Shown: positions 50,254 to 59,831 of the stretch, piece by piece
How positions within the stretch are numbered: the stretch's first letter is position 1
Layout of the letters: each line of letters starts with the position of its first letter
Source: Trichomonas vaginalis G3
Lineage: Eukaryota > Parabasalia > Trichomonadida > Trichomonadidae
Length of the DNA: 64,000 nt
Direction: 5' to 3'
Assembly (NCBI RefSeq): GCF_026262505.1
Contig: NC_067206.1
Coordinates: 15,992,205-16,056,204 of the forward strand
Position numbers and translations under genes: made by a program
Notes under the pieces: generated by a model
What the model saw: the letters and a program-made list of their open reading frames with translations, nothing else
Databases searched by the model: none
Told to the model about the DNA's origin: nothing

Positions 50254-51644
50254 GCAATTCTATACCATGCGAATATAGTCATAAATGGTGGCATGTAGTC
50301 TTTACCCAAGCCTGTTGGATTTGTTGTGAAAGTGTGTGAATGATTTCCTCCTGGTTCAGTTTGTCGAAAAGTCTTTTTTGCTGAATGGTTATAATCTGGA
50401 GATAAAACGTCATTGCCAGCATAATATTCTGAGTTGTATAATGGATGGTCTCTTAATGAGTGACTATGGTCGCCAGAAAAGTTTGTAGTTCCCGTATGAG
50501 TGTGCGGTGGAAGGTTTGCTTCTTTAATTTTCTTCGAACCTCCTGCCGTCTTTGAATATCTAGCACAGTATAAGAATTTATCTATAATCTGCTTCCATTC
50601 ACCAAAACCAATTACTACTTCTGGTCTGGTAGAGTTCATTGACGTATAAATAGAGCCTATAGGATATAATGTTTGAAGTATTTCTGTCTTTAATGTTTGA
50701 AGCTCTGTTTTGTCTGCTTTCTTGTCATATAAATCTTGAGCAGTGAATTTAATATTATGTTCATCCTTCATGACATAAACATCTTTACATCTAATGTTTC
50801 TCATCGTCGTTATGTCGTCATCCGATGTTAAACCTTGTGGAAAGTTAGGAGGTTTCCAATATAATACATCCCCATCAGGTTCTTCAACCGTTCCTTCAAT
50901 ATTTTCTATACCAACAGTTGTAAAACTTGTATGTGTATGGTTCTTATCTGCTTTCTTTTCAAGGCTAACGTTTAAGTCTGTTATTTCAGAAGATGTATGT
51001 GTATGTCCAACGTCACTTTTCCTGTTTAAGGTTTCTTGTAAGTTTGTAATATTTGCAATGGTATGTGTATGTCCAACGGCACTTTTCCTGTTTAAGGTTT
51101 CTTGTAAGTTTGTAATATTTGCAATGGTATGTGTATGAGTCTTATTTGCTTTTGTCTCTAAGGTTTCTTGTAAGTTTGTAATATTTGCAATGGTATGTGT
51201 ATGAGTCTTTTTAGAATATTCGTTTTCAGCTCTTGTCACTTCACTTGACATTTTATTGTCAACATATGTTTTGTCTGCTAGTTCAGGATGAGTATGTTCT
51301 TTCGTTGCATATGTTGCATCTGCTCTGTCATGTTCTTCTTGAACTTTTTCAATGACATATTCTTTGTCAGCTTTGTTGTCAACATCTGCTTTCAAAAGAA
51401 GTTCAGATATAGGTTTCTCGTTTAAAGTTCCTTTTGTTGGATTTATACAAACAGTATGGTTCTTATTGTCTTGAAACAGAAACTCATCTGTCATTGGGTT
51501 TAATGTCAGTTTTAAGTTTCCTTCTTTCAATGACTCAGATATCTTAGAATAGTTTGAAAGTTTGTTGTGTTCTTATTTAGAGCTTGCATAATGAGTTGTC
51601 GGTTGTGTTGTATTTTCTCTCATAGACGCTGTTTCATTTGACAT
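50250..51644 (-). pseudogene. Phage-type fibre, alternative tip (E2 copy, broken)
   Basis: Same shaft vocabulary as E1 with a different number and order of HTHTIANITNLQETL and KADK units. The tip keeps YPIGSIYTSMNSTRPEVV and KDYMPPFMTIFAWYRI, but the intervening receptor-facing part is different (SGDHSHSLRDHPLYNSEYYA). Most of the gene is open; lightly broken near its start. Confidence 0.75.
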
Positions 51645-51662
51645 TTTTATTATAGATAAAAT

Positions 51663-52492
51663 ATGCTTCCAATAGAAAAAGAAAATTCTAGAGTTGCTAC
51701 AACTAAACCATTAGATGAACTTTTTACTAATGTCGGTCAAAAGTTTGAGACAGATACCGTAAAGCATGAAGGCTATCGTTTTGACTACCATTAAGATGGT
51801 TAAGAGACCCATCCGTCACAAAAGCTATTGGCTTCGTAGAATGAAGTTCATTTCAGAAGCCATACATGGTTTCCCATTTACGGTCGGTTTTGAAGTTCGA
51901 TACTATAACAAAGAAAAACGTACGTATGAGAAATTTGAACAGGGAAAACTTTTACAAGTGAATTTGCTTGTAAACTTAGAAACAACTCTTCAAGCTTTTA
52001 AGAAAAAATAAACGACATCTATATCGAATATGCAAACCAGTATAACATTGACGAGGGAGAGTACCATCTCGATATATATATGACAGGAAAAATGCAACTG
52101 TTAAAATCAATAGAATAGAAGACCTTGGAGAAAACGTTTATATTTCTACAAATATAAACTTGGCATGGTATAGATTTATGAGGATGTTAGCCTGCAGCAT
52201 ATCAGTACACCCGGACTTTTAAGAAGTCGAAAACCCTAATGGAACATATGAAAATGTTTTCGACTCAGATGCTATTATAGTTCATGCTTCATTTTCTGGT
52301 GCACAAAACTCTTTTTTATGCTTGGCAAATGACTTTTACGAAAAACCTACAAAGCTATATGAACCACCAAGTGGAAGTATTTCAGACTTTCAAGTATGGT
52401 TTACAAGATGGAAGAAAGAGAATAGTTCCATTATACCATGCGTTTTACTTAGAACTTAGTTTCATATCAACTACTATCGAACGGTAAATATA
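51663..52492 (+). pseudogene. Minor-capsid-like paralog B (E2 copy, broken)
   Basis: Counterpart of 26560-27408. Many breaks. Confidence 0.65.
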
Positions 52493-52497
52493 ATTTT

Positions 52498-52740
52498 TTA
52501 ATACGGTTGAGGTGTTTGGATTTGGTTGCCAACTTGACTGTGGTGCAGGTTCAGGCTGTTGTATAACAGGAGCTTGTTCTTCTGGTTCAGGGTCTTTAGG
52601 TATAATACCAACGAACTGACCTACTCTTTTACCAATATTTTTGACTCCGTTCAAATTCTCTTCCTACGGTTTTTATTCCATTCATATACCTCTTCCAAAC
52701 ATTTCGAAAGAAGTTTCCTATTCCTTCCAAAGAAACCCAT
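52498..52740 (-). pseudogene. Small amphipathic peptide gene (E2 copy, broken)
   Basis: Counterpart of 27413-27655, with KNIGKRVGQFVGIIPKDPEP readable. Broken. Confidence 0.5.
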
Positions 52741-52756
52741 TTACTATATGTAAAAA

Positions 52757-53118
52757 TCTAAGTCCGCCTAGTCTCTTACGTTTCCTGTTGAGTTCCATAG
52801 CATTCTTTAACTGGAGCTCATACATTCTGTTTCTCCTCTGGTAGAAAACATATTCTGGTCAACTCCTGTGTTCGCGTCATCTGCATAAAGTTGTTTATAT
52901 CCCACTTCAGGGTTTGTATAAAACTCTTTCCATCTCATATTTGCATACCATGGTGGCAAACCTAACGCAGCGTCATTTGACATGGCAGTTTGCATTTGTA
53001 CATCTGTTGGCACTTGACCATAGTTTGCCATTGCAGTTTGTATTCTAACTTCATTTGGAATATTCTCTGGGTTTGGTTGTCCAGGTTGCTGTGCATTCGC
53101 TAAGTTCTGTGCGTCCAT
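52757..53118 (-). pseudogene. 113-aa Asn/Gln/Pro-rich protein (E2 copy, broken)
   Basis: Counterpart of 27693-28034; the first 85 residues are almost the same. Broken toward its end. Confidence 0.5.
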
Positions 53119-53141
53119 TTAATATTAGATAAAAATATCTC

Positions 53142-53273
53142 TTACGAGTACATATACTGAACATTTGCAGGCATTGGTTCATCTTCATATTCTCTATATC
53201 TTTCTGCCACGTCAAATAAATAAATGACACAATGGAAAAAACCTAAAACAAGTAGTCCTATTTCAAACCACAT
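53142..53273 (-). CDS. 43-aa single-pass membrane protein (E2)
   Basis: Same transmembrane helix WFEIGLLVLGFFHCVIYLF and acidic tail as 28058-28189. Overlaps the end of the methyltransferase region. Confidence 0.6.
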   Translation of the reverse strand: MWFEIGLLVLGFFHCVIYLFDVAERYREYEDEPMPANVQYMYS

Positions 53274-54075
53274 TTACTTACTAGTAAAATTTCTTTGTTT
53301 GACACTTTCTCCGGTTTATAGGACCTCTCTCATATTCTATCTTGTCATATCTAAACTCATAGTCATGTATGTCCTCTAACCATCTCATAACGGTTTCCAA
53401 ACCACTTTTATCGGATGTAAAGTAAAAGCATGGATGGTTATGTAAAACGTCTAAAGTTTCTAAAGAGTCTCTCAAAGTCCAGTCTACTTGGTATTGAAAA
53501 TCGCATGTGTTATAGAACGGCGGGTCCACTATAAAGAAAACATTTTCCTTGTCTTTATATTTTTCATACAACTCTGTCCAACGACATCTCACAAACTCTA
53601 TACCCTCAATATATTTTTCTATGTCCTCTTTGAAAACATTTGTATAGTTAAGATATAAAACGTTTGACATAAGTGTTTCAATGTCATGAACTCTTATAGA
53701 ACCACTATATAATAGTCTAGCAGATATACTATCCCAGTCTATATATTCTGCTTTTTTCAAAACCTCTCTCACAATATTTTTCTTATCTAATGGTATACGT
53801 TCCATCTTACCTATAGGTATCTTTTCTTTTAACGCTTTCAATATATTGTTTGTGTCTGGTATATGTTTGAGACGGTCCATATAGTTGTCGAAGTCATTGC
53901 ATATAATCTTTGAGTCTGGGAATATTGTATGGCACAAATGGGATATATAGAAACTTCCACCGAACAAATCTACAAATGTTAGACCATTCGGTAGTTTCTT
54001 AAGTTCTCTCAATAGAATATCTTTACATCTACTCTTATTTCCAAAGAACGGTAACGGTGGTTTTGTAAAATTCAT
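53258..54075 (-). pseudogene. D12-class DNA methyltransferase (E2 copy, broken near its end)
   Basis: All three motifs of 28174-28992 are kept (PPLPFFGNKSR, FVDLFGGSF, DPPFY). Lightly broken. Confidence 0.75.
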
Positions 54076-54175
54076 TTATATATAATAATAAAAATGTTTT
54101 TTTCCTGAAAAGTGACAGAAAAGTGACAAAACATGAAAACATATATAATTTGTGAAAAGCGACACATTATATAAT

Positions 54176-54329
54176 GTTTTCGACCCAGAAGAAGGCTTCT
54201 CAAAGTATACTTCCTTGGAACGCCCGTAACTTTTCCTGTAGCGACGATAGACCCTTACTTGTCCGGACAAAGTTATACTAAACATCTTCAGGGCTAGAAG
54301 GGGCGCAGCCCCTGGAAGCCCCACTACCT
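54176..54329 (-). repeat. E2 right terminal inverted repeat
   Basis: Inner part equals 29096-29197. The GC-rich outer part is present, and the extreme end (CCCCACTACCT) is less conserved than in E1. Confidence 0.8.
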
Positions 54330-54590
54330 TTTTTTTTATATTTATATATGTATATATTTATATATGTATATATTTATATATGTATATATTTATATATGTA
54401 TATATTTATATATGTATATATGTATATATGTATATTTATATATGTATATATTATATATGTATATATTTATATATGTATATATTATATATGTATATATTTA
54501 TATATGTATATATTTATATATGTATATATTTATATATGTATATATGTATATATGTATATATTTATATATGTATATATTTATATATGAATA
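54330..54590. repeat. 16-bp AT minisatellite right of E2
   Basis: About 16 units of TATATATTTATATATG with some shortened TATATATG variants. Frames open by periodicity, not coding. Confidence 0.9.
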
Positions 54591-55771
54591 AATAATACAT
54601 CAAACTAGTTTTAGAGTTGATAGTAAGAAGCGAAGAACACTACCAGTAAGATACAGCAGTAGTAGCTGCTTCATGCTGCATTGAGTATTGTTGAATAATT
54701 TGTGTAATAAACAGAAATTCATCAAAAGTGACAGCTCTCAATTTTTTGACATTTGTAAATTCTAAATTGAATGAGAAAAATGAAATAATACTAAGCATAA
54801 TACAATATTCTAGATTTAATTATAATTAGGAAAAAGTTAGTTTTGAGAGTACTTTTCATAGGCATATAGAATGAAATCTTCTGAAAAATAATATCACATA
54901 AACTCATATTATTTTCTAATATATAACTATTTTATATAAAAATCAAATTCAATGATCTTAAAAGCGAAGGATAAACCTCAAAATTTACGAATATAATGAG
55001 TGGGAATATTTCATATGGTTTTATGATAGATAAGCATTATATTCCCACTCATTATATTCGTAAATTTTGAGGTTTATCCTTCGCTTTTAAGATCATTGAA
55101 TTTGATTTTTATATAAAATAGTTATATATTAGAAAATAATATGAGTTTATGTGATATTATTTTTCAGAAGATTTTGTGTTCTTCTTCAAAATTTTATTTT
55201 TTTATTAAAAAGAATCTTTACAAAATATACATTTACTTAAATTAATATTTAAAAACGTGCTCTATCAAAAGTTCCAAAAATTCAATATTTTAGCTTTTCT
55301 GAGGTGTCACTTTTGATGAATTTCTGTTTACAACATTTGAAGTAGTGGTTTTTGAAATCAGCACCCCTATGAGAGCGCTGGCGACCGAAACACCACTAAT
55401 AAGATTGTGTATTAGAAACTGCTTCATGCTGTGTTGAGTAAGCTTCGATGTCTTTGTAGGATAGCTTTCTGAGAGCGAAACAAGATAGTGTTGAAAAAAA
55501 AATTTGAAAATCTGAGAGACTGTGCAAGAGCCAACAACCAAAACACTACCAGTAAGATACAGCAGTAGTAGCTGCTTCATGCTGCATTGAGTATTGTTGA
55601 ATAATTTGAAGTAGTGGTTTTTGAAATCAGCACCCCTATGAGAGCGCTGGCGACCGAAACAACACTAGTAAGATTGTGTATTAGAAACTGCTTCATGCTG
55701 TGTTGAGTAAGCTTCGATATCTTTATCAGACCACCTTTAAATTAACCACTCACATTCTCACTGTGGTCCAT
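54591..55771. repeat. Diverged 130-280-bp repeats, split by a foldback element
   Basis: Segments with CACTACCAGTAAGATACAGC, GCTGCTTCATGCTGCATTGA and GAAGTAGTGGTTTTTGAAAT occur at 54640-54702, 55340-55480 and 55540-55740. On the minus strand each repeat opens a short hydrophobic peptide beginning MKQ (KQLLLLYLTGSVLVVGS or KQFLIHNLISGVSVASALIG). Whether these are expressed small secreted or membrane peptides or chance is unclear. Confidence 0.5.
54703..55335. mobile_element. Foldback transposon copy B (633 bp)
   Basis: Same ends and long inverted repeat as copy A, with a 4-bp duplication TTTG (54699-54702, 55336-55339). The undisturbed host repeat at 55540-55620 confirms the insertion point. 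Confidence 0.88.
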
Positions 55772-55985
55772 CTAAAATTTGTAAACTTTATGACATAAAA
55801 TTATATTATATGCAGGATCCCACCTATTACTTAATCTTTTTGGAATAAATGGTTTATAATATTTATCGATTGATTGTAATTTTTTGTATAAAAAAAGTTT
55901 TTTATTTATATTAAAAATATATTCGGTTAATGATATTATCTTATAATTTGTAAATAAATCTAGTAATAAAATAACTTTAATAGTT
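55772..55985. other. AT-rich sequence inside the right end of the compound block
   Basis: A 73-codon minus-strand frame (ending RWDPAYNIILCHKVYKF) opens from a GTG next to the inverted end. I could not support it as a gene. Confidence 0.3.
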
Positions 55986-56016
55986 GGTGTCACTTTTTCG
56001 AAAATTCTGGTTTTTT
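55986..56016 (-). repeat. Right inverted end of the compound block
   Basis: Reads AGAATTTTCGAAAAAGTGAC inverted, partner of 4166-4198. Confidence 0.65.
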
Positions 56017-56027
56017 CCGAACCCTCA
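56017..56027. repeat. Right copy of 11-bp direct repeat
   Basis: CCGAACCCTCA, identical to 4155-4165. Confidence 0.7.
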
Positions 56028-57117
56028 TAGCCTTTAGGAACTCGCCTTTATTCTCGCCGCCATTATCGGACCAAATTGTATGTGGTGGTCCATAACGGGC
56101 TATTGCTCTCTTAATTACTTTCACTGTTTGGCTAGCATGTTTTGACGAAAGATGCTGCCATTCTATGATGAGCCTTGTGCAGTCATCAATCACAGCATAA
56201 AGAATCTGACTTCTCTTTTTGCCAAGAAAGTGGATATCAACGTGCCATATTTGGTTAGGAAAGGCAGCTAAGTATCTTGTCTTTCCTTTTGGCCGATAGG
56301 GTCCCCTTGGACGTGCCAAGCCTAGCTCTCTAAAAGCTCTTTCTACCATATGTCTTGAGGGGGGATGTGGAAGAGGGTTTGTAAGATATTTAATGTTCCT
56401 CAGCTCAGATGGAAATGATAATGGAGACTCTTCAATCATAAGTCCGGAAGGAATTGTGGAAGAAATTTGATTCAGGGGCTTAAAACGTTCAATAGCGGAG
56501 AACCATGCTTGGGTAGGCGTTGGCTGTGGAACAATACACGTCTTCATGTCCAAAAATGCCTCAAAATGAGATTTGGCATATTCGATATCTTTATTTATTT
56601 GGTTATAGGCGGAGATTATTCCAAGATGGCCATGCTGCTCAATTATGTTTCTAATAGTTACCTTAAGATCTTTTGGTACATTAACTTTGGGTCTCCCGCG
56701 CTTAAGGGGAATAGACACAGATGGCTGAGGCTGAGGCTGAGTATTGGCAGAGAGCTGGCATTGAAGATGAGTATTGGCAGAGAGTTGTTGCTGTGCCGAG
56801 GTGTTGGCAGAGAGCTGGCATTGAAGATGAGTATTGGCAGAGAGTTGTTGCTGTGCCGAGGTGTTGGCAGAGAGCTGGCATTGAAGATGAGTATTGGCAG
56901 AGAGTTGTTGCTGTGCCGAGGTGTTGGCAGAGAGCTGGCATTGAAGATGAGTGTTGGCAGAGAGCTGGTGTTGTGTCTGGGTGTTGGCAGAGAGCTGGCA
57001 TTGAAGATGAGTGTTGGCAGAGAGCTGGTGTTGTGTCTGGGTGTTGGCAGAGAGCTGGCGTTGAAGATGAGTGTTGGCAGAGAGCTGGCGTTGTGTCTGG
57101 GTGTTGGCAGAGAGCTG
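56028..57117 (-). pseudogene. T1 transposase, N-terminal half: catalytic part
   Basis: Reading leftward: Gln/Ser-rich 10-residue repeats (QLSANTHLQC, QLSANTSAQQ; 30-bp DNA units, about 56740-57117), an AT-hook-like KRGRPKVN, a helical region, then the rve core start with IWHVDIHFLGKKRS (first Asp) and IWSDNGGENKGEFL (second Asp). It stops at the 11-bp repeat; the Glu-bearing remainder is at 3661-4165. It is a plain DNA transposon gene interrupted by the 51.9-kb block. Its upstream coding part continues beyond the foldback insertion at 59832-60749. Confidence 0.75.
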
Positions 57118-57204
57118 TGTAATAAACAGAAATTCATCAAAAGTGACAGCTCTCAATTTTTTGACATTTGTAAATTCTAAATTGAATGAGAAAAATGAAA
57201 TAAT

Positions 57205-58659
57205 CTTATATACGAAAAAAAGAGATCTGACATTGTGTCAGATCTCAGTAAAAGTGACATTTACATGTCAAAAAAATAGAATGAGTTTAAGTAATTAAAA
57301 TTGAGGGTGAGAGTAGTATTGTATGAAATAATATCTCTCACCCTCCAATTCATCCTATGGCGCCGAAAAAATTTTGGTGAAATGCGACCACATTTCACCA
57401 AAATTTCTCGGCGCCATATAGAGAACTAGAGCCTGTGAGGTACTGATACTATCCATGTACCTCGCAGGCTCTAGTTCCAAGCCAAAATGGCTAAAAATTG
57501 CCCGCAATTGTTCACATTGCGGGCAATTTTTAGCCATTTTGGCTGGGAATTGGAGGGTGAGAGTAGTATTGTATGAAATAATATCTCTCACCCTCCAATT
57601 CATCCTATGGCGCCGAAAAAATTTTGGTGAAATGCGACCACATTTCACCAAAATTTCTCGGCGCCATATAGAGAACTAGAGCCTGTGAGGTACTGATACT
57701 ATCCATGTACCTCGCAGGCTCTAGTTCCAAGCCAAAATGGCTAAAAATTGCCCGCAATTGTTCACATTGCGGGCAATTTTTAGCCATTTTGGCTGGGAAT
57801 TGGAGGGTGAGAGTAGTATTGTATGAAATAATATCTCTCACCCTCCAATTCATCCTATGGCGCCGAAAAAATTTTGGTGAAATGCGACCACATTTCACCA
57901 AAATTTCTCGGCGCCATATAGAAGAACTAGAGCCTGTGAGGTACTGATACTATCCATGTACCTCGCAGGCTCTAGTTCCAAGCCAAAATGGCTAAAAATT
58001 GCCCGCAATTGTTCACATTGCGGGCAATTTTTAGCCATTTTGGCTGGGAATTGGAGGGTGAGAGTAGTATTGTATGAAATAATATCTCTCACCCTCCAAT
58101 TCATCCTATGGCGCCGAAAAAATTTTGGTGAAATGCGACCACATTTCACCAAAATTTCTCGGCGCCATATAGAGAACTAGAGCCTGTGAGGTACTGATAC
58201 TATCCATGTACCTCGCAGGCTCTAGTTCCAAGCCAAAATGGCTAAAAATTGCCCGCAATTGTTCACATTGCGGGCAATTTTTAGCCATTTTGGCTGGGAA
58301 TTGGAGGGTGAGAGTAGTATTGTATGAAATAATATCTCTCACCCTCCAATTCATCCTATGGCGCCGAAAAAATTTTGGTGAAATGCGACCACATTTCACC
58401 AAAATTTCTCGGCGCCATATAGAGAACTAGAGCCTGTGAGGTACTGATACTATCCATGTACCTCGCAGGCTCTAGTTCCAAGCCAAAATGGCTAAAAATT
58501 GCCCGCAATTGTTCACATTCCCATCTTTTGTTGGTAAGACGAAGAATATGAAATAAATTATGAAGAAGATAATGATGAATAAAATATCACTTTTTATATT
58601 TTTGACACGTAAAGTTGTCACTTTTCTGTCAAACTGTTTTTATCGTTTTCGTATATAAC
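57205..58659. mobile_element. T1-derived non-autonomous element with hairpin array
   Basis: Ends CTTATATACGAAAA and, inverted, GTTATATACGAAAACG; a 6-bp duplication AATAAT (57199-57204, 58660-58665). Its right 150 bp match the T1 end, including a relic of the acidic-tail coding sequence (58540-58600). The interior has been replaced by the tandem hairpin units. Confidence 0.85.
57299..58519. repeat. Tandem array of a 250-bp unit made of four hairpins (4.9 copies)
   Basis: Each unit holds four consecutive inverted repeats: GGAGGGTGAGAG with CTCTCACCCTCC; ATGGCGCCG...TTTTGGTGAAATG with its complement; CTAGAGCCTG...GAGGTAC with GTACCTCGCAGGCTCTAG; and AGCCAAAATGGCTAAAAATT plus GCCCGCAA with its complement. 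Units begin near 57299, 57552, 57802, 58053 and 58303 and are almost identical. Apparent frames of 74-98 codons recur in each unit but arise from the palindromes. Confidence 0.9.
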
Positions 58660-59831
58660 AATAATACTAAGCATAATACAATATTCTAGATTTAATTATA
58701 ATTAGGAAAAAGTTAGTTTTGAGAGTACTTTTCATAGGCATATAGAATGAAATCTTCTGAAAAATAATATCACATAAACTCATATTATTTTCTAATATAT
58801 AACTATTTTATATAAAAATCAAATTCAATGATCTTAAAAGCGAAGGATAAACCTCAAAATTTACGAATATAATGAGTGGGAATATAATGCTTATCTATCA
58901 TAAAACCATATGAAATATCAATTTTTGCTTTACGCCTAATTTTTGACGACAATTAGCAAAAAATGTTAAATGTTAACACTCAGTCCATTTGAATATGAGA
59001 AATAAAATTGACTTTGATTAAATGTTTTTATTTATCATGCAATTCTTCTTGCGACCAAAGATTTGAATAAAATTTCAAAAAATAAGATAGCTTAAAAAAT
59101 AATATACGGTAGTGTTTACTAATAGATGAATAGTATATAAATTCTATTAAAATGGATTTGATCCAAAAAAATATAAAACCAAAAATAATTGTTATAATTT
59201 AAATGAAGAAGTAATTTAAAACGATTTTATTTATGATCAAATTTTATATATTTTTTTGGATCAAATCCATTTTAATAGAATTTATATACTATTCATCTAT
59301 TAGTAAACACTACCGTATATTATTTTTTAAGCTATCTTATTTTTTGAAATTTTATTTCAAATCTTTGGTCGCAAGAAGAATTGCATGATAAATAAAAATT
59401 TAATCAAAGTCAATTTTATTTTTCATATTCAAATGGACTGAGTGTTAACATTTAACATTTTTTGCTAATTGTCGTCAAAAATTAGGCGTAAAGCAAAAAT
59501 TGATATTTCATATGGTTTTATGATAGATAAGCATTATATTCCACTCATTATATTCGTAAATTTTGAGGTTTATCCTTCGCTTTTAAGATCATTGAATTTG
59601 ATTTTTATATAAAATAGTTATATATTAGAAAATAATATGAGTTTATGTGATATTATTTTTCAGAAGATTTTGTGTTCTTCTTCAAAATTTTATTTTTTTA
59701 TTAAAAAGAATCTTTACAAAATATACATTTACTTAAATTAATATTTAAAAACGTGCTCTATCAAAAGTTCCAAAAATTCAATATTTTAGCTTTTCTGAGG
59801 TGTCACTTTTGATGAATTTCTGTTTACAACA

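Larger units (their letters stand above)
29977..54329. mobile_element. E2: second PolB-less Polinton-like virus relic
   Basis: About 24.4 kb, same orientation and core gene order as E1, bordered by the same GC-rich ends and minisatellite. It lacks the left-end 401-aa gene and the 239-aa gene, carries an HNH endonuclease, a greatly expanded satellite and a different fibre tip, and has two genes after the ATPase in swapped order. A foldback transposon sits in its first gene. It is a fossil with roughly 30 breaks by eye, denser in its second half; its major capsid gene reads whole. Confidence 0.85.
4166..56016. mobile_element. 51.9-kb compound block inserted in the T1 transposase gene
   Basis: The block is flanked by an identical 11-bp direct repeat. 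Its two ends read AGAATTTACGAAAAAGTGAC (left) and AGAATTTTCGAAAAAGTGAC (right, inverted), one mismatch in 20. It contains two virus-like elements, minisatellite DNA and small transposons. The simplest history is insertion of a modest Mutator-like, probably non-autonomous element carrying the 16-bp minisatellite, followed by entry of the virus-like elements into that minisatellite. A single event moving the whole block is possible but less likely. No transposase for these ends was recognised inside. Confidence 0.65.
57118..59831. mobile_element. Foldback transposon copy C, long form with nested insertion
   Basis: 4-bp duplication GCTG (57114-57117, 59832-59835). Without the nested element (57205-58659) it is about 1.26 kb, nearly all one inverted repeat with arms of about 500 bp and a loop near 59190-59240. 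Copies A and B are shorter, missing the central part of the arms. Inserted within the T1 transposase repeat region. Confidence 0.85.

Noticed and set aside
4626-54329. Protein-primed DNA polymerase B of a classical Maverick/Polinton
   Set aside because: No YGDTDS-type motif or other polymerase signature was seen in any readable frame of either element; absence by eye is not proof.
4626-54329. Adenain-type maturation protease
   Set aside because: No convincing His-Asp/Glu-Cys arrangement was found; the CxxC of the 302-aa protein looks like metal binding instead.
55772-55993. 73-codon gene at the right end of the compound block
   Set aside because: Starts at GTG, AT-biased composition and no second copy or motif.
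57355-58430. Recurrent 74-98-codon frames on both strands
   Set aside because: Repeated palindromic units create them symmetrically on both strands; no coding bias and no homology seen.
57299-58519. CRISPR array
   Set aside because: The whole 250-bp unit is repeated with no variable spacers, and the organism is eukaryotic. The 22-, 25- and 16-bp arrays also lack spacers.
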